Positions 27,763-36,039 of a stretch of 64,000 nucleotides of DNA are shown here, piece by piece. Source of the stretch: Kineothrix sp. MSJ-39 (lineage in GTDB: Bacteria; Bacillota; Clostridia; Lachnospirales; Lachnospiraceae). The stretch covers positions 186,001-250,000 of the forward strand of contig NZ_JAHLPN010000002.1 in the NCBI RefSeq assembly GCF_018917935.1, in the 5' to 3' direction. Position numbers and translations under genes: made by a program. The notes under the pieces are model-generated. The model was given only the letters and a program-made list of their open reading frames with translations. It had not been told where the DNA came from and did not search any database. How positions within the stretch are numbered: position 1 is the first letter of the stretch; each line of letters starts with the position of its first letter.

Positions 27763-27856
27763 GGTAATGCTTTGTATCACAAAGCATTATGTAGCCTCAG
27801 CTCATCGTCGGAGACGATTTTCATGAGCTGAGGTTCCTCACCCGGTGCCTTTTTAT
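27751..27856 (+). terminator. Composite terminator of the ABC-FtsX operon
   Basis: The outer stem GCACCGG (27751-27757, in the last codons) / CCGGTGC (27842-27848) is followed by TTTTTATTTTA. Inside are two perfect hairpins, AATGCTTTGT-ATC-ACAAAGCATT (27766-27788) and CCTCAGCTCAT/ATGAGCTGAGG (27795-27833). Confidence 0.7.
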
Positions 27857-28078
27857 TTTATGATTTCATGTTTATGATGTCGGGGGCAAAATCCCCCGAC
27901 TTTGATGCCTGCGAATTGTTCCATGCTACGCACTTCCACAATTCTACCCAATATTCGCATATCGTGGGATTATCATCCCACTTTTATGCTCATATCGGGG
28001 CGGGTCCCAAGGTCTTTCACCCACCCATGAGCAAGCTCATGTGGGTTTAGACCTTTTGACCCTGGCATCATATTTATT
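27763..28078. other. Gene-free convergent region between the FtsX and metI genes
   Basis: It holds the composite FtsX terminator (to 27856), a GTCGGGGG/CCCCCGAC hairpin (27879-27900) and element B (27903-28070). No ORF is supported. Confidence 0.8.
27903..28070 (-). ncRNA. Structured repeat element, copy B (candidate non-coding RNA)
   Basis: On the minus strand the closing stem is TGATGCC (28070-28064) / GGCATCA (27909-27903). P1 GGGTC (28062-28058) / GACCC (28006-28002) is followed by AAGGTCT/AGACCTT and a long CCCAC-ATGAGC/GCTCAT-GTGGG hairpin. A stretch identical to copy A over 21 nt lies at 27986-28006, then an extra hairpin GTGGGAT/ATCCCAC (27964-27981), and the GAATTGT (27944-27938) / ACAATTC (27919-27913) helix. 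It starts 8 nt past the metI stop on the same strand, so it may be the 3' part of the met operon transcript. A GC-rich hairpin without a U-tract follows at 27879-27900. Confidence 0.7.
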
Positions 28079-28747
28079 TTAGTGCTGTCTTCTATCCAGC
28101 TTCTTGGAAACCATCATACCGATTCCCTGCAGGATCTGTACGAGCAGAACCAGAATGACGATCGTGATGATCATAATATTAGTCTGGTAACGGTAATAAC
28201 CGTAACGGATCGCAATATCACCGAGTCCGCCACCGCCGACAACACCTGCCATGGCGGAATAGCCGAGAATCGTTCCGATCGCGATCGTCAGGCCAACCAG
28301 AAGGGAAGTACGCGCTTCTGCTAAAAGCACCTTCCAGATGATCGTCATAGTGCCTGCACCCATACTCTGTGCGGCTTCGATCACACCCTTATCTACTTCC
28401 TTTAAGGAGGATTCCACCATACGTCCGATAAATGGTGCTGCTGCAAATACAAGCGGTACAACCGTTGCTGCCACACCATAGCTCTTACCGACGATAAATC
28501 TCGTAACCGGAATGAGCAGGATCAGCAGGATCAGGAACGGAATACTACGCAGGATATTTACGATAAAATCAAGGATCTTATACACTACCGCATTCGGTTT
28601 GATACCTTCTTTATCTGTGATCGTCAGGATAATACCGATCGGAAGTCCGAGTACATAACCGAAAAAGGTGGAGAGCAATGTCATGTAAAGTGTTGCGCCT
28701 GTACCTTCCACAAGCATATGGATCGTTGTACTATCTAGCATAATCAT
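28079..28747 (-). CDS. metI: Methionine ABC transporter permease
   Basis: 222 aa, typical MetI length, with five to six TM helices. The EAA-like loop reads EAAQSMGAGTMTIIWKVLLAEA (about residues 130-151). It imports methionine with MetN and MetQ. Its start overlaps the metN stop by 17 nt. It is the last gene of the operon and is followed at once by element B, with no standard terminator between. Confidence 0.95.
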   Translation of the reverse strand: MIMLDSTTIHMLVEGTGATLYMTLLSTFFGYVLGLPIGIILTITDKEGIKPNAVVYKILDFIVNILRSIPFLILLILLIPVTRFIVGKSYGVAATVVPLVFAAAPFIGRMVESSLKEVDKGVIEAAQSMGAGTMTIIWKVLLAEARTSLLVGLTIAIGTILGYSAMAGVVGGGGLGDIAIRYGYYRYQTNIMIITIVILVLLVQILQGIGMMVSKKLDRRQH

Positions 28748-29741
28748 CTACCTCCTCAACACCTAAATTCTTCTCTTTGAAATATGATACGATCTTATCT
28801 GCAATCTCCTCATTCTGCGGAAGCTGCAGGATCATTTCACCCTCTGCATTGCCATTGATCGTCTTTGTATCCGCATACAGGATGTTGATCGGCGTCTTAT
28901 ATTCCAGAATGATATTACCGATGATCGGCTCAAAAGCGGTATGTCCGTCGAATGTGACACGTACCTTTCTTTCGCCCTTCATCTCACCGATATGTGCAAA
29001 ACCGGAAAGCACCAGGCGTTTTGCCGCATCCGTTTTCGGTTTGCGGAACAGATCTTCTACAGAGCCTGTTTCCATCAGATTGCCGTGGTCAAGCACTGCA
29101 ACATGGGAGCAGATCTCCTGTACAACAGCCATTTCATGTGTAATGACAACGATCGTAATACCGCGTTTTTCATTGATTTCCTTCAAAAGCGATAAAATAG
29201 ACTTTGTGGTCTGTGGATCCAACGCACTGGTCGCCTCGTCACACAGCAAAATCTCAGGATCTGTCGCAAGCACACGTGCGATCGCCACACGCTGCTTCTG
29301 TCCACCGGAAAGCTGCGCCGGATATGCCTTTGCCTTTTCAGACAGATTTACAACTTCCAATAGTTCCATCGCTCTTTTTCTTGCTTCGCTCTTTTTGACG
29401 CCGGCAATTTCAAGCGGGAAACAGATATTATCGAGAACGGTTCTCTGCATCAGCAGGTTGAAATGCTGAAAGATCATACCGATCCGCTGTCTTTCTTTGC
29501 GAAGCTGCTTATTGGAAAGCGACATCAGGCTGTTTCCGTTTACGATCACTTCTCCGCTCGTCGGCTTTTCCAGCAGGTTCAGGCAACGTACCAGTGTACT
29601 TTTTCCTGCGCCGGAAAGTCCGATAATGCCAAAAATATCACCCTTTTCAATAGAAAGGCTGATATCCTTCAGAGCTTCTACTTCTCCGTTTTGTGCATGA
29701 AAGGTTTTGCTTACATGCGTAAGTTCAATGATTGGTTCCAT
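28731..29741 (-). CDS. metN: Methionine import ATP-binding protein
   Basis: 336 aa. Walker A GLSGAGKSTLVRCLN (about residues 39-53), signature LSGGQKQRVAIARVL, Walker B ILLCDEATSALD, switch VITHEM, and a C-terminal NIL regulatory domain (about 262-335) that binds methionine for trans-inhibition in the family. Separated from metQ by a 94-nt gap with a stable hairpin (29777-29815), then overlapping metI. Confidence 0.96.
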   Translation of the reverse strand: MEPIIELTHVSKTFHAQNGEVEALKDISLSIEKGDIFGIIGLSGAGKSTLVRCLNLLEKPTSGEVIVNGNSLMSLSNKQLRKERQRIGMIFQHFNLLMQRTVLDNICFPLEIAGVKKSEARKRAMELLEVVNLSEKAKAYPAQLSGGQKQRVAIARVLATDPEILLCDEATSALDPQTTKSILSLLKEINEKRGITIVVITHEMAVVQEICSHVAVLDHGNLMETGSVEDLFRKPKTDAAKRLVLSGFAHIGEMKGERKVRVTFDGHTAFEPIIGNIILEYKTPINILYADTKTINGNAEGEMILQLPQNEEIADKIVSYFKEKNLGVEEVDDYAR

Positions 29742-29776
29742 ACATCTTCCTCAATCTTTCCGTTAAAATACAGATA

Positions 29777-29815
29777 CCTCCGGTCATAGAGCATAGCGTT
29801 CCAAATGACCGGAGG
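29777..29815 (-). terminator. Intercistronic hairpin between metQ and metN (attenuator or partial terminator)
   Basis: Perfect 11-bp stem CCTCCGGTCAT/ATGACCGGAGG with a 17-nt loop, followed on the minus strand by TATCTGTATTTT. It probably lets more metQ than metNI message accumulate, as is usual for binding-protein genes. Confidence 0.65.
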
Positions 29816-29835
29816 CCTTATCATTATTTTATTTC

Positions 29836-30789
29836 TTATTCTTCAAAAGGAATAACTGCGCCGTCATATTTGTCGTTGATGAACTGTTTGATCTCATCAG
29901 ATTTCAGTACATCTACTAAAGCTTTGATCGCATCGCTGTTTTCGTTTCCTTCTTTGACTGCGATAACATTTACATATGTCTTAGCTGCTTCGGAATCAGA
30001 TGTCTCATATGCGATAGAATCCTTTGCTACTGAGAAACCTGCCTGCAGTGCATAGTTACCGTTTAATACGACAAATGCAACTTCGTCTTTTACTCTGGAA
30101 ACCTGTGCTGCTTCCAGCTCTTTGATCTCTACATTCTTTGGATTTTCTGCAATGTCATTTACTGTAGCTGTCAGACCTGCGCCATCCTTTAATGTGATCA
30201 CGCCATTTGCTTCCAGAAGAAGCAGTGCTCTTGCTTCGTTTGTTGTATCGTTTGGAACTGCGATCACATCGCCGTCAGCCAGATCATCAAGGCTTGACTT
30301 TGTTCCTGGGTAGATACCGAATGGCTCGTAGTGGATACCACCTGCATTTACAAGGTGTGTTCCCTGCTCTGCGTTGAACTCATCCAGATATGGAATATGC
30401 TGGAAGTAGTTTGCATCAAATTCGCCGCTTTCTACTACAAGGTTTGGCTGTACATAATCATCAAATACTGTTACTTCAAGATCCCATCCCTGCTCAGCTA
30501 AGATTGGCTTTGCTTCCTCTAAGATCTCTGCATGTGGTGTAGCGGATGCTGCTACTGTGATAGTACCTTTGCTTTCTACTGCTGCATCGCTTGCTTCGTC
30601 AGTTGCTTCATCAGTTGCTTCATCTGTTGCTGCATCGGAAGCATCTGCTGCGTCTGCAGCTTCATCAGTTGCATCTGTTGCTGCATCTGTAACTGCCTGA
30701 TCCTTTGTGTCATCTGTTGTATTACCGCATCCGGTCAGCACGCTGATTGCAAGTGCTCCTGTCAGTAATAATGCTGTTAACTTTTTCAT
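29836..30789 (-). CDS. metQ: Methionine-binding lipoprotein
   Basis: 317 aa. The lipoprotein signal ends in a lipobox at about residue 21 (SVLTGCGN). Next is an unusual 45-residue linker of TDEA/SDAA-type repeats (about 25-72), then the NLPA/MetQ fold (about 74-317) with HAEILEEAKPIL, FDANYFQHIPYLDEFN and AVPNDTTNEARALLLLEANG, the family's ligand-binding sequences. It is anchored outside the membrane and delivers methionine to MetNI. It is first in the operon, behind a strong promoter (30844-30872). Confidence 0.95.
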   Translation of the reverse strand: MKKLTALLLTGALAISVLTGCGNTTDDTKDQAVTDAATDATDEAADAADASDAATDEATDEATDEASDAAVESKGTITVAASATPHAEILEEAKPILAEQGWDLEVTVFDDYVQPNLVVESGEFDANYFQHIPYLDEFNAEQGTHLVNAGGIHYEPFGIYPGTKSSLDDLADGDVIAVPNDTTNEARALLLLEANGVITLKDGAGLTATVNDIAENPKNVEIKELEAAQVSRVKDEVAFVVLNGNYALQAGFSVAKDSIAYETSDSEAAKTYVNVIAVKEGNENSDAIKALVDVLKSDEIKQFINDKYDGAVIPFEE

Positions 30790-30825
30790 AATGTTCTCCT
30801 CCTATTTCCGTTTAGATTCGTTATT

Positions 30826-30843
30826 TCCTATCGGAATAATAGG
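30826..30843. promoter_or_regulatory. Candidate operator at the met transcription start
   Basis: TTTCCTATCGGAATAATA on the plus strand contains TTCC-N4-GGAA just downstream of the -10, where a repressor would block initiation. The shape recalls Rrf2/CymR-type sulfur regulators, but this is only a guess. Confidence 0.3.
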
Positions 30844-30872
30844 AGTATATCCGCTCTGTGCTTTTTTGTCAA
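30844..30872 (-). promoter_or_regulatory. Strong sigma-A promoter of the metQNI operon
   Basis: Minus-strand TTGACA (30872-30867), a 17-nt spacer, and TATACT (30849-30844). The leader to the metQ start is only about 45 nt, too short for an S-box or T-box. Confidence 0.85.
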
Positions 30873-30912
30873 TGCTTTTGGTTATTGCACATTTTTAGAA
30901 TCCGTTATAGGT

Positions 30913-32772
30913 TTACTCTATAACCAGCATAGATTCCAAGGCTTCAACTATATGCTGCGCTGTCTCGCCTATTTCTGCCGCCTGCTTTTCCGTGTCTGCC
31001 AGGATCTTTTTGGCAACATTGGTATATTCCAGATACACGTCGGAACCATACGCACGGCTGCGGATCAGGCTCTGTAAAAAGAGCAGCTTCATCATAAAGT
31101 ATTTCTGATCGGCAAGTGCAATGTTCATAAACCAGTTGATGATATTACGCTCGCCCCATAAATGCGCAAACGGTACGGTACGCATCTGTACCATGGTCTG
31201 TGTCAGAGACTGTGCAAGTGCTGTCAGATACTGCATGGAGAGCTCTACCTTCGGAAGCTGGTAAAAGCCGCTTAATTCCGTTGCATCATGCAGTGCAGAT
31301 CCGGTTGCATGCAGATACATACGACTGAGCAGGCTCATGATATCCTGTCCCTTTGTCAGAACAGTTTCATCCTTATGCGTGCTGCCATCTGCATGGACGA
31401 TCTTCGTATTTATCGCATAACCGCTGTTGTCCTTTGTGACCTGAATATCACCTGTGATCAGCATGTCGAGACCATGCTGTTTGACCATTCTTTCCAAAAA
31501 TGCCTGATCCCACTCGGTTCCGGGCAATACCGCACCGATCTGGTTGATGAGCGGAATATATACGATCGGCGAAAAATCGGAATAAAAATACAGGGCTTCG
31601 CTGATAAAGAGCGGAATACTCTTTGTCAGTCTGCTTGCTTCGTTTTCTGCTTCCGCACGTCTTTCCACAACAGATTCCTTCTTATTGGTATAAGATAAAA
31701 TACCGATCTTTTTCTTTCCTGTCTTATCTACCTCCGGGAACGTACCTTCTTTCATACCGAAATAAAAGAGCGGTTTGTCAATCCCAAGTATCTCCACTTT
31801 TTTATCCGCGGTCTGCTGCTGTTCCACAACTTTCTGTCTTTTCTCTTTATCAAAACGGGCTGAGATCTCCAGAAGCGGCTGCTTCAGATCTGCACGCTCC
31901 AGACGGAACAGCCTGCCAAGCAGCTTTTCGCCTTCTTCCAGCTCGCCAAGTCCCAGATATGCCTGCACCAGGTTCAGACCGGTTCTGGCATCGTGCTCAT
32001 CCAGATCATATACAGGAGCGATCAGTGTGACCATTGCCTTGAGCAGACTGAATTTACCGAGATCACCGGAGATCATCGGCAGAACCTGGCGCTTGTCCGC
32101 ATCCGTTGCCAGTACTTCTTTATATATATTCAGAGCATCTCTGACCTGATTTTCTTCCAGATAAAAACGTGCCTGATAAAGCTGTGGCAGATATGCGCCC
32201 GGAAGCTGTCCTGCTGCCTTCAGTGCACGCAGATACTTCTCCTTGTCACCCTCTTCCCGCTGGGTAAACAGCCACCAGGAAAGTCCGTTATCCTGATTTG
32301 GATCCAGAGTAAGTCCTTCCCATAAGGTATTCTGTGCTTTCTTGATATCATCCTGTGCTTCATAAACTCTGGCAAGATTGACAAGAAGCGCGCCTGACTT
32401 GCCATGCTCCTGCATAAAGTCCTCCAGCACTGTTCTGGCACTTTCAAACCGCTCCTGCTTTCTGTATACAATAGAAAGTAAGATCGCTGCTCTCTCTTTC
32501 TCAGGCTCCAGCTCAAACAGATGCTCCGCTGCCTCTGTGACTTCGTATGCCATATTATTATCTACATTGAAGATGATCTCTGCGTACAGACGATCCGCAT
32601 TGTCCCAGCATTCTTTTAATCTGCCCGGCAGAAGCTTTTCTGCCCAGTCAGTCTTTAACATACTGGCTTTTCTGCCATACGAATCAAATATCTCTATTCT
32701 TTCACCAAGCTCTATTGCAGAACCGATTCCTCTCTCTTCTGCTGTTTCATTTTTCTTTTTTCCGAATAACAT
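30913..32772 (-). CDS. TPR-repeat protein of unknown function
   Basis: 619 aa from the ATG with GGAG 6 nt upstream (MLFGKKKNETAEERG); longer versions up to 32832 are open but lack a better site. There is no signal peptide or TM, so it is cytoplasmic. The N-terminal half has TPR-like helical pairs (about residues 60-310, e.g. SGALLVNLARVYEAQDDIKKAQNTLWEGLTLDP). The second half (about 340-619) starts with a charged linker, then an alpha/beta region (KKIGILSYTNKKESVVERR, LDMLITGDIQVTKDNSGYAINTKIVHADGS) that I do not recognise; its beta pattern recalls domains for computing a sum over a string of modules. It stands alone between the met operon and the methyltransferase gene. Confidence 0.75.
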   Translation of the reverse strand: MLFGKKKNETAEERGIGSAIELGERIEIFDSYGRKASMLKTDWAEKLLPGRLKECWDNADRLYAEIIFNVDNNMAYEVTEAAEHLFELEPEKERAAILLSIVYRKQERFESARTVLEDFMQEHGKSGALLVNLARVYEAQDDIKKAQNTLWEGLTLDPNQDNGLSWWLFTQREEGDKEKYLRALKAAGQLPGAYLPQLYQARFYLEENQVRDALNIYKEVLATDADKRQVLPMISGDLGKFSLLKAMVTLIAPVYDLDEHDARTGLNLVQAYLGLGELEEGEKLLGRLFRLERADLKQPLLEISARFDKEKRQKVVEQQQTADKKVEILGIDKPLFYFGMKEGTFPEVDKTGKKKIGILSYTNKKESVVERRAEAENEASRLTKSIPLFISEALYFYSDFSPIVYIPLINQIGAVLPGTEWDQAFLERMVKQHGLDMLITGDIQVTKDNSGYAINTKIVHADGSTHKDETVLTKGQDIMSLLSRMYLHATGSALHDATELSGFYQLPKVELSMQYLTALAQSLTQTMVQMRTVPFAHLWGERNIINWFMNIALADQKYFMMKLLFLQSLIRSRAYGSDVYLEYTNVAKKILADTEKQAAEIGETAQHIVEALESMLVIE

Positions 32773-32831
32773 ATGCTTCTCCATTCTCCTATATATACAT
32801 GCAGGTAAGCCTACTTGATGAGTATAACACA

Positions 32832-32865
32832 AGAATTGAGGGAACGCTAGCGTTCCCTCAATTCT
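32832..32865. terminator. 34-bp perfect palindrome after the methyltransferase gene
   Basis: The arms AGAATTGAGGGAACGCT and their exact complement meet with no loop, overlapping the stop codon of the methyltransferase gene. On the minus strand it is followed by TTGTGTT, a weak U-tract. Confidence 0.6.
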
Positions 32866-33685
32866 AAAAGTCGATCCGTACGATCCGCATCTTCATATAG
32901 CCGTCTCCCACTTTGGACAGGAATCTGAAAAAGCCGCTGACCGAAGGAATTTTCAGATCGCTGTAGCCCAGCATATAGCCCTTTGCCGAGATCTTTGCCT
33001 GCGGAAGCCATGCCCCCAGATCCTGCACATCATTCACATAAAAATATTTCTCCACATCCGTAATGCCCGCTGTTTTTACCCAGGTTTTCAGCATCATCTT
33101 AACAGCCTTGCGGTTTGCTGTGTCAAAAGCAAGCCGTCCGCCCGGGAAACGCTTTGCCATCGCAGTAAACAGCTTGCGCACTTCCTCTGCCAGAAAGTAA
33201 TAAAATACCCCGGCGGCAAAGAAGATCACGCCGTCACTGTCATCTATGGCATCAAACCATGCGGTATCATTCAGATCCGATCCGATATTCGTTACATTCT
33301 CTGCCGGCGGAATCAGTTCATTTCTGACATCGATCACATCCTGCCTGTCAATATTGTAGATCTTATTATCTGGGCCTGCGTTGTTTTCCGCGCTGCAGTC
33401 CAACCCACAGCCCAGATTTACGACCGCTGCCTTTGGATGCTGCCCGATATATTCCTTTATCTCCGTTGCCAGATCCGTATATCTCGCTGCTGCTTCCAGA
33501 TAGCCGAACCGGAACATCGTACTGCTTTTCTTCTGCTCCAGCACGGAAAAATCGTAATCCAGATTTTCCATGATCTTTTCCGCCATCGGATCTTTGTAAA
33601 GCTCCGGATAAATATCCGAACAATATTTCCTGCCCCATAATGGGATGACTAAAGTTTCCTGAATGGTATTTGATTCAATATGCAT
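32864..33685 (-). CDS. Class I SAM-dependent methyltransferase, leucine carboxyl methyltransferase (LCM) family
   Basis: 273 aa. The LCM/TcmP pattern is clear: TLVIPLWGRKYCSDIYPELYKDPMA near the N-terminus, the SAM motif AVVNLGCGLDCSAENN (about residues 87-102), then YNIDRQDVIDVRNELIP and GVFYYFLAEEVRKLF. Family members methylate carboxyl or hydroxyl groups of small molecules in many bacteria; the substrate here is unknown. GGGAG precedes the ATG by 5 nt. A GTTAG-N6-CTAAC operator lies 21-36 nt upstream of the start, shared with feoAB, the ATC-hydrolase gene and the hydrolase at 56.5 kb, which suggests co-regulation. Confidence 0.88.
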   Translation of the reverse strand: MHIESNTIQETLVIPLWGRKYCSDIYPELYKDPMAEKIMENLDYDFSVLEQKKSSTMFRFGYLEAAARYTDLATEIKEYIGQHPKAAVVNLGCGLDCSAENNAGPDNKIYNIDRQDVIDVRNELIPPAENVTNIGSDLNDTAWFDAIDDSDGVIFFAAGVFYYFLAEEVRKLFTAMAKRFPGGRLAFDTANRKAVKMMLKTWVKTAGITDVEKYFYVNDVQDLGAWLPQAKISAKGYMLGYSDLKIPSVSGFFRFLSKVGDGYMKMRIVRIDF

Positions 33686-33705
33686 ATTTGCTCCCTCTAT
33701 TTGTT

Positions 33706-33721
33706 GTTAGTTAGTTCTAAC
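33706..33721. promoter_or_regulatory. GTTAG-N6-CTAAC operator, site 1
   Basis: GTTAGTTAGTTCTAAC, followed by T; it also contains the tighter dyad AGTTAG-TT-CTAACT. It lies just before the methyltransferase gene. Confidence 0.6.
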
Positions 33722-33789
33722 TCCGAGTATAGCATATATCTGTTTTTTTGCAAACTATCAGGCCGCTGACTTTTTCTGTTATGCAGGCA

Positions 33790-35628
33790 TTAAAATACCA
33801 GCAGTCCGACATGGTATACAATGCAGGAAACCAGTAATGCTGCGGCCGTGTAGAAAACACCGATCTTGGCTGTCCATCTGACGGAATGTGTTTCTCTTGC
33901 AGTTGCAGCAAGTGCACTGACACACGGCATATTAAAGCTGATCGCAAAGATAAAGGCAAGTCCCTGCGCTTTTGTAAAGTTAGCAGACAGTATCTCTGAA
34001 ATACCTGCTGCACTTCCTGCGGTCTTAGCACCAAACGTAGAGCTGACAAGGCTTCCGCCCGTTCCGTACAGCGTGTTTAACACGCCCAGAAGCGATTCTT
34101 TGGAGATCGCTGAGGCACAGAATGCCAGAAACGCCTGCCATTTCAGTCCGAAGAACATCGTTACCGGCTCTATGATCACACCAATACGGTACAAAATACT
34201 TGTTTCCGGCGATCCGCCAAAGCCGTAGGTCAGCACGAAAAAGGCAATGGACACCAGTGTGATGACACGCAGTGCGCGCAGGAAGATGTCAAAAGTACGC
34301 TGAAATGTCACATATAAGATATTTCTAAGATCCGGCTTATGATACGGTGGCAGCTCCATGATGAGTCCCACGCGTTCTTCCTTCGGGGAAAGAGAATTGC
34401 CAAATACCTTATAGACAACCCACATCATCAGAAACATAAATAAAAAGATCGATACGATCACAAGAAATCCACCTGTACTGCCAAATAACGCGATCGCAAT
34501 CGTCGGAACGACCGATAAAGTTGCTGCGCACGGAACTGCCCATGACATGGCGATCGCCAGCACGCGCTGTCCCCAATTATCGACCACGCGCGTTCCGGTC
34601 GTGCCTGCGATCGTACAGCCAAGTCCCATGAAAAATGGCATGATCGTTTTGCCCTGCAGTCCGACCTTTGACATCGTATAGTCAAACAGGAAGGAAATCC
34701 TTGCCAGATATCCTGTTTCTTCCATTAAATTAAATCCCAGTGTTATGCCCAGCACAAAAGATGCCATCATGCAGGCAAAATAGAGCACATTGACAAGTAC
34801 ATCGCAGACCAGGGAAATGAGCAGCGGATGCACATGGATCTGTTCCATCACATATTTCAGCCCTGCTGCCAGCGGCGTCAGAACAGCAGATGCAATGCCT
34901 GAGATAATTCCCGCAAAGATCATGGCAAGCAGAAAGATCACCAGAATGATCCCAAATGCCATCAGCTTTCCTTTTACCGGCGAAAGTGCTTTTTTATCGA
35001 AACTGGTAAATGCATTCTTCGCTGTTTTTCCTGCCTTTAACACGTCGCTGAGCACGTCATCGATAAACGCCATCTTCTCCTTTGGCTGCTCCATGGTATG
35101 CCAGTGCAGGACAGGCTTCTCAGCCAGTGCCTTTTCGATCGTTTCATACAATAACTGGTAGTTTTTCCTGCAGATCGCAGACATTGGTACTACCGGAATG
35201 CCCAGTTTTTCAGAGAGCTTTCCGGTGTCGATCACAATGCCCTGTCCTTCCGCCACATCCATCATATTCAGGATCAGAACCGCCGGAACGGGCGTTCCCG
35301 CAAAATCTGCCAACATATACAGACTTCTTTTTAACTGGGAAGCATCTGCCATGACAAGCACCAGATCCGCATTCCCCGAAGCAATATAGTCCTTTGTGAT
35401 GATCTCCTCATCCGAGCCTGCTGAAAGAGAATAACTGCCCGGCAGATCTGCCAGGATCCGCTGCTGTCCCTTCCATTTATATGTACCCTCTTTTTGTTCA
35501 ACGGTTTTCCCCGGCCAGTTTCCCACGTGCTGATGAGAACCTGTCATCATATTAAAAATAGTAGATTTCCCGGAATTTGGCTGTCCAAGCAGCGCGATCA
35601 CAGGCGTATTTCCATTGTTATCATGCAT
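33790..35628 (-). CDS. feoB: Ferrous iron transport GTPase/permease FeoB
   Basis: 612 aa. G1 GQPNSGKST (about residues 13-21), G2 region HVGNWPGKTVEQKEG, G3 DLPGSYSL, G4 NMMD. Gate domains with the Cys-containing GCTIAGTTGTRVV and PCAATLSVVPT follow, with about nine TM helices. It is shorter than E. coli FeoB (773 aa) but normal for Clostridia. The start at 35628 has AGGAGG 8 nt before it; a TTG two codons upstream is less likely. It overlaps feoA by 8 nt. It imports Fe(II) across the membrane. Confidence 0.95.
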   Translation of the reverse strand: MHDNNGNTPVIALLGQPNSGKSTIFNMMTGSHQHVGNWPGKTVEQKEGTYKWKGQQRILADLPGSYSLSAGSDEEIITKDYIASGNADLVLVMADASQLKRSLYMLADFAGTPVPAVLILNMMDVAEGQGIVIDTGKLSEKLGIPVVPMSAICRKNYQLLYETIEKALAEKPVLHWHTMEQPKEKMAFIDDVLSDVLKAGKTAKNAFTSFDKKALSPVKGKLMAFGIILVIFLLAMIFAGIISGIASAVLTPLAAGLKYVMEQIHVHPLLISLVCDVLVNVLYFACMMASFVLGITLGFNLMEETGYLARISFLFDYTMSKVGLQGKTIMPFFMGLGCTIAGTTGTRVVDNWGQRVLAIAMSWAVPCAATLSVVPTIAIALFGSTGGFLVIVSIFLFMFLMMWVVYKVFGNSLSPKEERVGLIMELPPYHKPDLRNILYVTFQRTFDIFLRALRVITLVSIAFFVLTYGFGGSPETSILYRIGVIIEPVTMFFGLKWQAFLAFCASAISKESLLGVLNTLYGTGGSLVSSTFGAKTAGSAAGISEILSANFTKAQGLAFIFAISFNMPCVSALAATARETHSVRWTAKIGVFYTAAALLVSCIVYHVGLLVF

Positions 35629-35860
35629 TGCCAAGCCCTCCTATCACGATCTTCTGACATTCCTGACGCCCGATCGCCACCAGCGTATCTCTTGCAAAAA
35701 GCAGCACCGGCTGTTTTTTCTGATTCTGACAGACTTCGATCTGGCTTCCCTGCATGATCCCCATAGCAGATAATCTGTTGATCAGACGAGCTTCCTCTTT
35801 GATCTCCAAAACAGAATACCGTTTTCCCGGTTCTGCTTCAGAAAGTGTTTTCTTTTCCAC
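35621..35860 (-). CDS. feoA: FeoA SH3-like accessory protein
   Basis: 79 aa from a GTG start placed by AGGAGG 7 nt upstream; the ATG-initiated frame from 35899 would include this site. The fold signature is LSEAEPGKRYSVLEI and RLSAMGIMQGSQIEV, as in FeoA. FeoA binds FeoB on the cytoplasmic side and tunes transport. First gene of feoAB. Confidence 0.92.
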   Translation of the reverse strand: MEKKTLSEAEPGKRYSVLEIKEEARLINRLSAMGIMQGSQIEVCQNQKKQPVLLFARDTLVAIGRQECQKIVIGGLGNA

Positions 35861-35902
35861 TTTTTCTCCTCCTGTTTTCCAAATTAGTCCAAACAGCATT
35901 TA

Positions 35903-35918
35903 ATTAGCACCATCTAAC
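35903..35918. promoter_or_regulatory. RTTAG-N6-CTAAC operator, site 2 (feoAB/AraC intergenic)
   Basis: ATTAGCACCATCTAAC, followed by T, 43 nt upstream of the feoA start and in the divergent region shared with the AraC gene. Confidence 0.6.
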
Positions 35919-36039
35919 TGCTTGCATACTAGCAGACTATATACTATGTGTAAAATCCATTTGGTTATTTTAAGCCCGTTTAGCAATTATATTTTTGGAT
36001 CTGATTGTTTTACGGGCAGGAGAATGCTAGAATGGGCAC

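Noticed and set aside
30790-30912. S-box or T-box leader before metQ
   Set aside because: The promoter at 30844-30872 leaves only about 45 nt of leader and there is no terminator-antiterminator pair.
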